The notes under the pieces were generated by a model. It was not told where the DNA came from, did not search any database, and saw only the letters and a list, made by a program, of their open reading frames with translations. A DNA stretch of 12,018 nucleotides, taken from Thermocrinis sp. (GTDB taxonomy: Bacteria; Aquificota; Aquificia; Aquificales; Aquificaceae). Shown piece by piece: positions 7,003-12,018 of this stretch. Location of the stretch: NCBI GenBank assembly GCA_009903855.1, contig WYEK01000146.1, positions 1-12,018 of the forward strand, written 5' to 3'. Each line of letters begins with the position of its first letter. Within the stretch, counting starts at the first letter, position 1. A program made the translations under genes and the position numbers.

Positions 7003-7044
7003 GGTTAACTAAGTGTTTGCTTTTTAGTTAAGACATAGTTAACC
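7003..7044. repeat. 12-18-12 inverted element, copy 2
   Basis: GGTTAACTAAGT (7003-7014), an 18-bp spacer, and ACATAGTTAACC (7033-7044), with one mismatch between the arms. It sits between the divergent dnaN and 7080 genes, 10 bp from the dnaN -10 box and 22 bp from the rightward -10 box, so one bound protein could control both. Confidence 0.9.
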
Positions 7045-7066
7045 CTTTTTAGGTGATAAAAAAAGG

Positions 7067-7072
7067 TAAAAT
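7067..7072 (+). promoter_or_regulatory. -10 box of a leaderless promoter for the 7080 gene and topoisomerase III
   Basis: TAAAAT followed by 7 nt (GTAAAGT) and ATG 7080. No consensus -35 is present, and no ribosome site lies at a useful distance from the ATG. Confidence 0.55.
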
Positions 7073-7079
7073 GTAAAGT

Positions 7080-7937
7080 ATGGGTGTAGTGAGGATAGAA
7101 GAGGGTAGTCAGGTTTGGGTAGCGAGTTTTGATATGCTTTTGCGAGTTATTCCCAGTGAGGCAAGCGTGTCTCTTCTACTTACTGGGAGGGGGATGAAGG
7201 CGAGCGATATGTTTGGGGCGTCAAATTTGATTAGGTTTGTGGGGGGGTGTTTGGCGGCTGGGTATGGGATGGCGGAGTTTACCGCGGAGGTGGTATCAAG
7301 GACAAAGGTAGAGCCTGAGAGGATACGGATAGAGAAGGAGGGTTTAGAGGGAGACAGGGCGTATATACTACTCAATCCTGAGGAGTTTGTCTATATAGGG
7401 AAGATGACTTCTAAGACTGTGGCTTATACGAAGTGTCAGGTGGAGTTTCATGGCAACAGGTTTGAATTAGAGTTTCAGGACAGAGGGCTTTTTGTGGCTA
7501 TGGAGAACAGTTTAGGCAAGAGGGAGGAGGTGTTTTTGCATGATAGGGCGCAGATGTTTAAGTTCTTTGCGAGCATGCTTGCCAGTGCTTTTGGGAGGGA
7601 GAGGACCCTGCAGCGTGTAGGAATGGAGGATAAGAGTTTGGTGGTGGGTGAAAAGGTGGAGATAAAGGAGGATACCAGCAAGCTTTTGGAAGTTTCGGTG
7701 AAGCGTCCCGATGGGAGTGTGGTGAAGGAGGTGAGGACTATAGAGGAGTGGGTGAGGCAGGTTAGAGAAAATGCAAAGAAGGTGGGCAAGTCTCCCAATG
7801 CAATGGTGAGGGCTTTCTTGAGGCAAAGAGGTGTTCCCTTTGACAGCAAGGTTTTTATAAGGATAAGGGATGTGGAGATGAGGCTACCTCCTCATTGGGC
7901 TTTGGGCATTTATGAGGTTTTTGAAAAGCATTTATGA
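7080..7937 (+). CDS. Unknown 285-residue protein, coupled to topoisomerase III
   Basis: I do not recognise this protein. The N-terminal half mixes beta-like and small-residue segments (SVSLLLTG, RFVGGCLAAGYGMAEF) with a Gly-rich stretch but no clear membrane helix. Residues about 110-170 have alternating beta character (CQVEFHGNRFELEFQDRG), and the C-terminal 70 residues are basic and helical (IEEWVRQVRENAKKVGKS, MVRAFLRQRGVPFDSKVF). A nucleic-acid role would fit but is not shown. ATG 7080 was chosen for its place 7 nt after a TAAAAT box; GTG 7089 and ATG 7134 are alternatives without better signals. Its stop overlaps the topoisomerase start in an ATGA, so the two are likely translationally coupled. 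The coding strand is very C-poor. Confidence 0.8.
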   Translation: MGVVRIEEGSQVWVASFDMLLRVIPSEASVSLLLTGRGMKASDMFGASNLIRFVGGCLAAGYGMAEFTAEVVSRTKVEPERIRIEKEGLEGDRAYILLNPEEFVYIGKMTSKTVAYTKCQVEFHGNRFELEFQDRGLFVAMENSLGKREEVFLHDRAQMFKFFASMLASAFGRERTLQRVGMEDKSLVVGEKVEIKEDTSKLLEVSVKRPDGSVVKEVRTIEEWVRQVRENAKKVGKSPNAMVRAFLRQRGVPFDSKVFIRIRDVEMRLPPHWALGIYEVFEKHL

Positions 7938-9704
7938 AGGTAATTCTTACTGAGAAGCCCTCTGTAGCCCGGGATATAGCAAAAGCTTTAGGGAGTTATA
8001 CTCAAGACAAAGACCACATAAGGGCTGGCGAGTATGTGATTGTTTGGGCTGTAGGGCATCTTTTGGAGATAGACGATAGCGTGGCGCCCGAGAAGTGGGA
8101 TTTAGAAAGTCTTCCCATTTTTCCCGAAAAATTCCTTTACAAGGCAAAGAACCAGCATTTTTTTTGCGGTGAAGAGGATTTTGTCCCAAGCAAAGGAGGT
8201 TATAGTGGCCACAGATGCTGGGCGGGAGGGGGAGTTGATAGCACGGTTGATACTACTGCACAGCGGTTGGAAGGCTTGGGACAGGACTTACAGACTTTGG
8301 ACATCCAAGGCACTAACTCCTGAGGTGGTGAGAAAGGAGCTCAGGGTATTAAAACCCATCAGAGAGTTTGATAGTCTCTTTTGGTCGGCGATTGCCCGTC
8401 AGCATGCGGACTGGCTTGTGGGGATAAATCTTACGAGGGCGGTGTCTTTGAAGGCGGGGAATGGTGTGTGGAGTGTGGGAAGGGTTCAAACTCCCACGTT
8501 GGCGTTGATAGTCAAAAGAACCATAGAGAGGGAGAACTTTAAACCTCAGCCCTATTTTGTGATAAAGGGAGTTTTTAGTAAGGATGGGAGGGTTTATGAG
8601 GGTTTGCTTGTTTTTAAGGAGAAGGAGGAGAGGCTTTCTGAGGAGAAGGCAAAGGAGATAGTTAGGGAGTTGGAGAAGGAAGGCACGGGAGTGGTGGTGA
8701 CCTTTCAGGAGGAGAAAAAGAGAGAGTATGCACCGCTGCTATTTTCCCTTACCTCTTTGCAAAGGGCGGCAAATGAGAAGTTTGGTTGGAGTGCCAGTAA
8801 GACCTTGGCGGTTGCCCAAAGGCTTTACGAGGAGTTAAAGTGCATATCCTATCCCAGAACTGACGCCCAGCATTTAGCAGAAGAAAACAAGGAACTTGTG
8901 AAGGAGGTATTGAGAAAGCTTGGAAGGGAAGACCTTATAGAGAATGTAGAAAAGGTTGGCAAGAGGGTGTTTGATGACAGCAAGCTAACAGACCACCATG
9001 CCATTATTCCTTTAGACAGGCTACCTCAGTCTGCGGATGAAAACGACAGAAAGCTTTATGAACTTATCAAGAACCGCTTTTTTGCAGTCTTTATGCCTCC
9101 CTTTGAGTATTTAAGCTTTAAGGTGATTACCAAGCTTGGAAAGTATGAGTTTGTAAGCTATGGAAGGAAGGTTTTGTCTTTGGGTTGGAGAAAGGTGGAA
9201 CCTTTAGAGGAGACCCAGCCAGATTTGAGTTTTTTACGCAAAGGAGACAGGGTAAAGAAGGAGAAGGTTTTGTCCCAGAAGAAATTCACAGAACCACCTC
9301 CTGCCTACACGGAGGGAAGCCTCCTCAAAGAAATGGAAAAGCTTTCTTTGGGCACTCCCGCCACCAGGGCCAACATAATAGAAACGCTAAAGGAGAGAGG
9401 TTATGTATTCCTCAAGGGTAAAAGCCTCATAGCCAGTGAAAAGGGTAAAGCCTTAATCAAGTTTTTGGAAGGGAGAAAGATAATCCAGCCAGAGATGACC
9501 TCCGAGTGGGAGAAAAAACTGGAAAGCATCTACACACAAAGATTGGGCAAAAAAGGATACGAGGAGTTCTTAGAAGGAATAAAAAACTTCGTCAAAGAAG
9601 AACTCCAGCTTTACCTGTCCAAAAACCTCCACGTGCCCACTCAAAAACCAACGCCCAAACCTAAACGCAAACGCAGAAAAAACTACAAACAAAGAAAGGG
9701 TTAA
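7934..9704 (+). CDS. topB: DNA topoisomerase III (type IA), interrupted by a frameshift at a T8 run
   Basis: Type IA topoisomerase, which passes single strands to decatenate DNA. The first frame (7934-8323) opens with the Toprim start VILTEKPSVARDIAKAL and VIVWAVGHLLEIDD, then leaves homology after NQHFF. The second (from about 8166 to 9704) continues with AVKRIL, VIVATDAGREGELIARL (Toprim DxD region), GRVQTPTLALIVKR, and the active-site segment ISYPRTDAQHL with Tyr at about residue 306 of the joined protein, then TDHHAIIPL and GTPATRANIIETLKERGY. One T fewer in the run at 8158-8165 joins the frames exactly into 589 residues. It lacks zinc-ribbon domains and ends in a Lys/Arg-rich tail (KPKRKRRKNYKQRKG). 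ATG 7934 overlaps the previous stop. The shift could be a sequencing error, a true mutation or a slippage site. The stop codon overlaps repeat copy 3. Confidence 0.9.
8158..8165 (+). other. T8 homopolymer at the topB frameshift
   Basis: Eight consecutive T fall exactly where the two topoisomerase frames meet. With seven T the protein reads NQHFFAVKRIL without a break. Runs of this length are known sites of RNA polymerase slippage and also of sequencing error; the sequence alone cannot choose. Confidence 0.8.
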
Positions 9705-9740
9705 CTAACTCTACATAAAATTCCAAACACTTAGTTAACC
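9699..9740. repeat. 12-18-12 inverted element, copy 3
   Basis: GGTTAACTAACT (9699-9710), an 18-bp spacer, and ACTTAGTTAACC (9729-9740); one mismatch between arms. The left arm overlaps the topB stop codon (TAA 9702-9704). The right arm ends 10 bp before the -10 box of the 9764 gene, the same distance as copy 2 to the dnaN box. Confidence 0.9.
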
Positions 9741-9750
9741 CTCTGAAAGC

Positions 9751-9756
9751 TAAAAT
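9751..9756 (+). promoter_or_regulatory. -10 box of a leaderless promoter for the 65-residue gene
   Basis: TAAAAT, 7 nt (GCCTTCT), then ATG 9764. The whole layout (repeat arm, 10 bp, -10 box, 7 nt, ATG) matches that of dnaN. Confidence 0.6.
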
Positions 9757-9763
9757 GCCTTCT

Positions 9764-9961
9764 ATGAGGGCAGATGGCTTACACAAAAAGTTGCTTTCCC
9801 GTCCTGAACCAATCAGAACAAGGCTTTGCCAGATAGCGGAGAAAGAGCTTCTATACGGCCGCACCAAGCTTTTGGATGTTCAAACGGTAAGCAGCAAAGA
9901 CAAAATCTACAAACTCACAGTAGAAAACAAGCATGTGGGAATAGTCTGTGCAACAGTTTAA
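9764..9961 (+). CDS. Small unknown protein (65 residues)
   Basis: The frame also includes an ATG at 9755, but that codon lies inside the TAAAAT box; ATG 9764, 7 nt after the box, fits the leaderless pattern. The protein is basic in the first part (GLHKKLLSRPEPIRTRLCQI), then alternates charged and beta-like segments (KIYKLTVENKHVGIVCATV). There is no ribosome site and no recognised domain. It stands alone between repeat copies 3 and 4, and its promoter is nearly identical in layout to that of dnaN, which is the main argument that it is expressed. A DNA- or clamp-binding accessory role would be a guess only. Confidence 0.55.
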   Translation: MRADGLHKKLLSRPEPIRTRLCQIAEKELLYGRTKLLDVQTVSSKDKIYKLTVENKHVGIVCATV

Positions 9962-10027
9962 CTCCTACCACAGGGAACAAAAGAAGGCTACACTTGGAAA
10001 CTTCTGGATTTGGATTGCGCTGACAAG

Positions 10028-10069
10028 GGTTAACTAACTTAACAGATTACTTTTTAGACTTGGTTAACT
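10028..10069. repeat. 12-18-12 inverted element, copy 4
   Basis: GGTTAACTAACT (10028-10039), an 18-bp spacer, and ACTTGGTTAACT (10058-10069). This is the most diverged copy but keeps the spacing exactly. It ends 11 bp upstream of the TTGACA of the promoter at 10081, so a bound protein would sit upstream of RNA polymerase, the usual place for an activator. Confidence 0.88.
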
Positions 10070-10080
10070 TTAAAAACCTC

Positions 10081-10109
10081 TTGACAAACATTTCTAAGGT
10101 GTGTATAAT
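10081..10109 (+). promoter_or_regulatory. Consensus sigma-70 promoter for the NYN-protein operon
   Basis: TTGACA (10081-10086), exactly 17 bp, TATAAT (10104-10109): a perfect consensus. The transcript would begin near 10116 and carry a leader of about 214 nt before ATG 10330. Confidence 0.88.
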
Positions 10110-10115
10110 CCACAT

Positions 10116-10317
10116 TAAGGATGTTTTGAGGGACTGCCTTTGGCGTCCCTTGTCAACTTGACAACTGAATATGAAAGGGTTTTTCTGTCTTCCCGAGAGA
10201 GAAGGGAAGACGGGAGGCTGGTTTTCGTGTTTTTTTAGTTGATTTAAACTCCCTCGGGGAGCGAAAAGCTGGCGGGGGAGACCCTGCTGGTGCGAACCGA
10301 AGGGAGTTAAAAAAAGC
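10116..10317 (+). promoter_or_regulatory. Long structured 5' leader (possible cis-regulatory RNA)
   Basis: No gene fits this 200-nt leader, but it is rich in stems. AGGGAC/GTCCCT (10129-10134/10145-10150) continues inward as GCC/GGC around a TTT loop. TTGTCAA-C-TTGACAA is a palindrome at 10150-10164. GTCTTCCC/GGGAAGAC (10187-10194/10204-10211) is a perfect 8-bp stem, followed after 18 nt by seven T (10230-10236). AACTCCCT/AGGGAGTT (10247-10254/10301-10308) encloses GCGGGG-GAGA-CCCTGC, a stem with a GNRA-type loop. CTCCC at 10249 can instead pair locally with GGGAG (10257-10261), and CCCTC (10251-10255) with GAGGG of the ribosome site (10319-10323). Such exclusive pairings resemble an attenuator or riboswitch-like leader. 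I recognise no known class. Confidence 0.5.
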
Positions 10318-10329
10318 GGAGGGAAGAGT

Positions 10330-11127
10330 ATGTCTAAAGAAATCAGGAAAGCTATTCTTATTGATGCACCAAACTATTTCTTTGCAGACCAGTCCCATCT
10401 TCTTCAGAAGATCAGGGAAAACTTTGGAACCTCTCCCGTATATTTTGTGGTAAATCCAGAAAATCAGACATGGGAGAAAGCAGGCCAGAAGATAATGAAG
10501 GTTTGGAGTAAATACAATGCGATGGTGCGGTTATCTCAGAATGTGGACATGGACTTGGTGGAGGAGGTGGTAAAGGAAAGCAGGGCGAAAAAGATTGTGG
10601 TGGGGTCAAACGATGGGAGACTACTTTGGCAGATAGCGGAAAAATCTGAAGTCAAGCCAATTTACTTGAGGATAACCTACAAGCAGAAAAACGGCAAATG
10701 GATGAGACCTCCCTATGTGTTGGAGAAGCTGAAGAACTATGGCTATACGGTGATAGACTGGAGGCTGGCAAACAGGGTAGAAGGAGCACTTGCGAGGATG
10801 CTGATGCTGGACTTTGATGCGGTGCTTAACCTGTGGGAACAGAGGGAGAAGTTCAAAAGAAGTTGGGTGCTTGCAAAAGAGAGGGTTCTTCCGCAGATAG
10901 AGGGAGAGATAACACTACAGGGTTTCAGTGCACTGTGTGAGAAAGAGAAGATACTTTATCCTTTTGAGACTGTGTATTTCTTAGCCCTCTTTGGAAAGAT
11001 AGACATTCAAAGCAAAAATGGAGTAGTGCTAATATCTCCAAAGAAAGAGGGAAAAGAAGTAAAGGAGGAATTGGTGAAACAGGAAGAAGGAGAAGAAGCA
11101 ATGATGGTAGAGGAGGCACAGGGCTGA
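10330..11127 (+). CDS. NYN/PIN-like nuclease-domain protein
   Basis: 265 residues. The first 115 residues show the NYN (PIN-like) pattern: AILIDAPNYFF with Asp12 and Asn15, QNVDMDLVEEVV with Asp73 and Asp75, and KIVVGSNDGRLLWQIAE with Asp95, the place of the family's 'SGDGDF' acid. NYN proteins are metal-dependent ribonucleases, and these acids would hold the metal ions. The middle and C-terminal part (VLPQIEGEITLQGFSALCEKE...DIQSKNGVVLISP, about 195-240) has the look of a winged helix, followed by an acidic Lys/Glu tail. GGAGGGAAG precedes ATG 10330. It is driven by the strongest promoter in the window, under repeat copy 4. Possible roles are RNA processing or defence and counter-defence; it could also be an inactive fold. 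Confidence 0.6.
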   Translation: MSKEIRKAILIDAPNYFFADQSHLLQKIRENFGTSPVYFVVNPENQTWEKAGQKIMKVWSKYNAMVRLSQNVDMDLVEEVVKESRAKKIVVGSNDGRLLWQIAEKSEVKPIYLRITYKQKNGKWMRPPYVLEKLKNYGYTVIDWRLANRVEGALARMLMLDFDAVLNLWEQREKFKRSWVLAKERVLPQIEGEITLQGFSALCEKEKILYPFETVYFLALFGKIDIQSKNGVVLISPKKEGKEVKEELVKQEEGEEAMMVEEAQG

Positions 11128-11151
11128 GTGCCCTGTGCGGTTTGGATTTTT
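11116..11151 (+). terminator. Hairpin over the NYN stop codon, possible leaky terminator
   Basis: GCACAGGGC (11116-11124) and GCCCTGTGC (11130-11138) form a perfect 9-bp stem whose 5-nt loop holds the TGA stop. A weak T-rich stretch (GGTTTGGATTTTT) follows, with five T at 11147-11151. The T run starts 8 nt after the stem, so termination would be partial; it may instead set 3' ends by processing. Confidence 0.45.
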
Positions 11152-11161
11152 GAATGGAATT

Positions 11162-11206
11162 GGTGAGGGGCCGCCTTCACCTTAATTGGGGAGGCGTGTT
11201 CCCCAA
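11162..11206 (+). promoter_or_regulatory. Two hairpins in the leader of the 11230 gene
   Basis: GGTGAGGG/CCTTCACC (11162-11169/11174-11181, one G-T pair) and TTGGGGA/TCCCCAA (11186-11192/11200-11206). The second is followed by a run of A and the AAGGAGGTG ribosome site. Together with the 11116 hairpin they fill the 102-bp gap between the two genes, where I see no promoter. Confidence 0.45.
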
Positions 11207-11229
11207 AAAAACTTTAAGGAGGTGAAGCC

Positions 11230-11652
11230 ATGAAGCAGCCCAAGCAGCAAATCAGAGAAGCCACTGTAGCTGAAATTGTAGCCAGGGCCTACGACCTGCG
11301 GAGAAGAAAGGAGGGGTCCTCCAGAAGGGTATCCTTCACCCTCCCACCAAACCTGATACCCCCACCAAGGGGGGAGTATGAGACGGGGTTCGGGACGGTA
11401 AAAATATTCTCAAAATTTCTGGTGGAGGATGGCCGATGGCTAGTGGAGGTGAAGTTCCCTCCAGAGGGATTTACAGTAGCGGACCACATGCCATCTCCCA
11501 CCAAACAGCAGCTCCAGCAACTCTCCCAGCCCCCTTCCTCCGCCAAGCCAGCCCAACCCCAACCACCAACCCCCTCCGCCAAAACACCCTCCTCCCAGGA
11601 TTACCTGGAGATCACGAGAGAATTTATTGCTAAGCTGAAATCCCAGCTGTGA
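11230..11652 (+). CDS. Unknown protein with Pro/Gln-rich linker (140 residues)
   Basis: AAGGAGGTG lies 5 nt before ATG 11230, an excellent ribosome site. Residues 1-95 form a small unrecognised domain: a basic helix (VAEIVARAYDLRRRKEGSS), then beta-like strands (RRVSFTLPPNL, GFGTVKIFSKFLVEDGRWLVEVKFPPEGFTV). Residues about 96-122 are a low-complexity Pro/Gln/Ser/Ala linker, and the last 17 residues (YLEITREFIAKLKSQL) form a short amphipathic helix. The domain-linker-peptide plan recalls single-stranded DNA-binding or scaffold proteins with a C-terminal docking peptide, but the SSB acidic tip is absent and I make no assignment. It is the last gene before a strong terminator and is probably cotranscribed with the NYN gene. 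Confidence 0.75.
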   Translation: MKQPKQQIREATVAEIVARAYDLRRRKEGSSRRVSFTLPPNLIPPPRGEYETGFGTVKIFSKFLVEDGRWLVEVKFPPEGFTVADHMPSPTKQQLQQLSQPPSSAKPAQPQPPTPSAKTPSSQDYLEITREFIAKLKSQL

Positions 11653-11653
11653 G

Positions 11654-11691
11654 TCTCTCCCTCCCCCTCCCCTCTCCTCCCTCCCCCCCCC
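11654..11691. other. 38-nt uninterrupted pyrimidine tract (G-rich on the minus strand)
   Basis: Thirty-eight consecutive C or T follow the 11230 gene, ending in nine C. The minus strand has several runs of three or more G separated by 1-6 nt, a G-quadruplex-type pattern. A second C-rich tract lies near 11827-11843. The first tract supplies part of the terminator stem. Confidence 0.7.
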
Positions 11692-11786
11692 AGCCCCGCA
11701 AGGAGTAGGTCCCTAAGGGTTAAAGCCTCCATAGAGGCGCCTACTCCCCGCCCCTGGCGGTAGACGGGGCTTGGGGGCTTTTTTTT
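11687..11786 (+). terminator. Large branched rho-independent terminator
   Basis: The outer stem is CCCCC-AGCCCCG (11687-11698) with CGGGGCT-T-GGGGG (11765-11777): 12 pairs with one bulge, followed by C and eight T (11779-11786). Inside are GGAGTAGG/CCTACTCC (11702-11709/11740-11747), which itself encloses CCC-TAA-GGG and GCCTC-CATA-GAGGC, and a separate CCGCC/GGCGG stem (11748-11760). This branching is far more than a terminator needs; it may be a stable RNA 3' end or a released small RNA. Confidence 0.7.
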
Positions 11787-11872
11787 AGTTAGTTCATCTC
11801 CAGTTTAGTTTTCCTTTTTCGTTCGTTCCCCCTCCCCCTCCTTTCACAACACACCACCTCAGAATTTTTTCC

Positions 11873-11878
11873 TAAAAT
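11873..11878 (+). promoter_or_regulatory. -10 box of a leaderless promoter for the last gene
   Basis: TAAAAT, 7 nt (AAATCTT), then ATG 11886, the same spacing as three other genes here. No -35 and no clear copy of the 42-bp element precede it. Confidence 0.5.
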
Positions 11879-11885
11879 AAATCTT

Positions 11886-12018
11886 ATGAGTGAGAGGATG
11901 ACTTTGATGGATTTAATCGTCCCACTTAGGGACGAGGTTGAGGGCTTTATAGCCCGTGTGGATGAGGAGTTTCTCTCTATGTATAGGGAGTATTCTGTGT
12001 TTGAGGCGATTTTGCTTC
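11886..12018 (+). CDS. Unknown protein, N-terminal 44 residues (runs off the right edge)
   Basis: The frame is open from ATG 11886 to the window end, giving MSERMTLMDLIVPLRDEVEG, then an acidic helical stretch (DEEFLSMYREYSVFEAIL). It is too short to assign. There is no ribosome site; the start is set by the TAAAAT box 7 nt upstream, in agreement with the leaderless pattern. The base composition (C-poor, G-rich sense strand) is like the starts of the other rightward genes. ATG 11898 and ATG 11907 are in frame but have no better signals. Confidence 0.6.
   Translation, partial: MSERMTLMDLIVPLRDEVEGFIARVDEEFLSMYREYSVFEAILL

Noticed and set aside
11289..11582. Minus-strand open frame rich in Gly and Trp
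   Set aside because: It is the antisense of the Pro/Gln-rich linker gene; its composition follows from that and it has no start signals.
11692..11771. tRNA-like cloverleaf with a 7-bp outer stem
   Set aside because: The inner GGAGTAGG/CCTACTCC stem encloses two hairpins instead of forming D and anticodon arms, there is no T-loop consensus, and the outer stem extends into a T8 terminator.
11786..11814. Possible fifth copy of the 42-bp element (TTTAGTTTTCC)
   Set aside because: Only about 8 of 12 arm positions match, and no left arm occurs at the required distance.

Overview
The window looks like part of a plasmid, virus or integrated element from a thermophilic bacterium of the Aquificales type. 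The evidence is a sliding clamp that follows the Aquifex clamp as I remember it, protein composition rich in Lys, Glu, Arg and Val with AGG/AGA arginine codons, and strong GGAGG ribosome sites. The organism is inference. I see no rRNA, tRNA, CRISPR, insertion sequence, virion or conjugation gene, so plasmid and virus cannot be told apart here.

Layout. At 1-1846 a partial unknown gene on the minus strand diverges from a sigma-70 region 2 protein that has no region 4, followed by a small unknown gene. At 1838-6979 everything is on the minus strand: a DnaN sliding clamp, a short gap with a hairpin and gene debris, two ParB-like/HTH paralogues in tandem, and a DnaC/IstB-like helicase loader that overlaps the second paralogue. 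At 7080-9961 on the plus strand lie an unknown 285-residue protein, a topoisomerase III with a frameshift at a run of eight T, and a 65-residue unknown protein. At 10081-12018 a consensus promoter and a structured leader precede a NYN-type nuclease-like protein, then come hairpins, a Pro/Gln-rich small protein, a branched terminator, and the start of another gene.

The genes together resemble a replication and maintenance module (clamp, helicase loader, origin- or centromere-type DNA-binding proteins, decatenating topoisomerase) with its own transcription factor. No DNA polymerase or helicase is in the window.

The most notable feature is a four-copy element of fixed geometry: a 12-bp arm GGTTAACTAAGT, 18 bp, then the inverted arm ACTTAGTTAACC, 42 bp in all (1473, 7003, 9699, 10028). 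Three copies sit directly upstream of recognisable promoters. Five start codons, some next to these elements, lie only 6 or 7 nt after a TATAAT/TAAAAT box with no ribosome site, which predicts leaderless mRNAs. I infer an element-specific regulon linking the clamp, topoisomerase and accessory genes.
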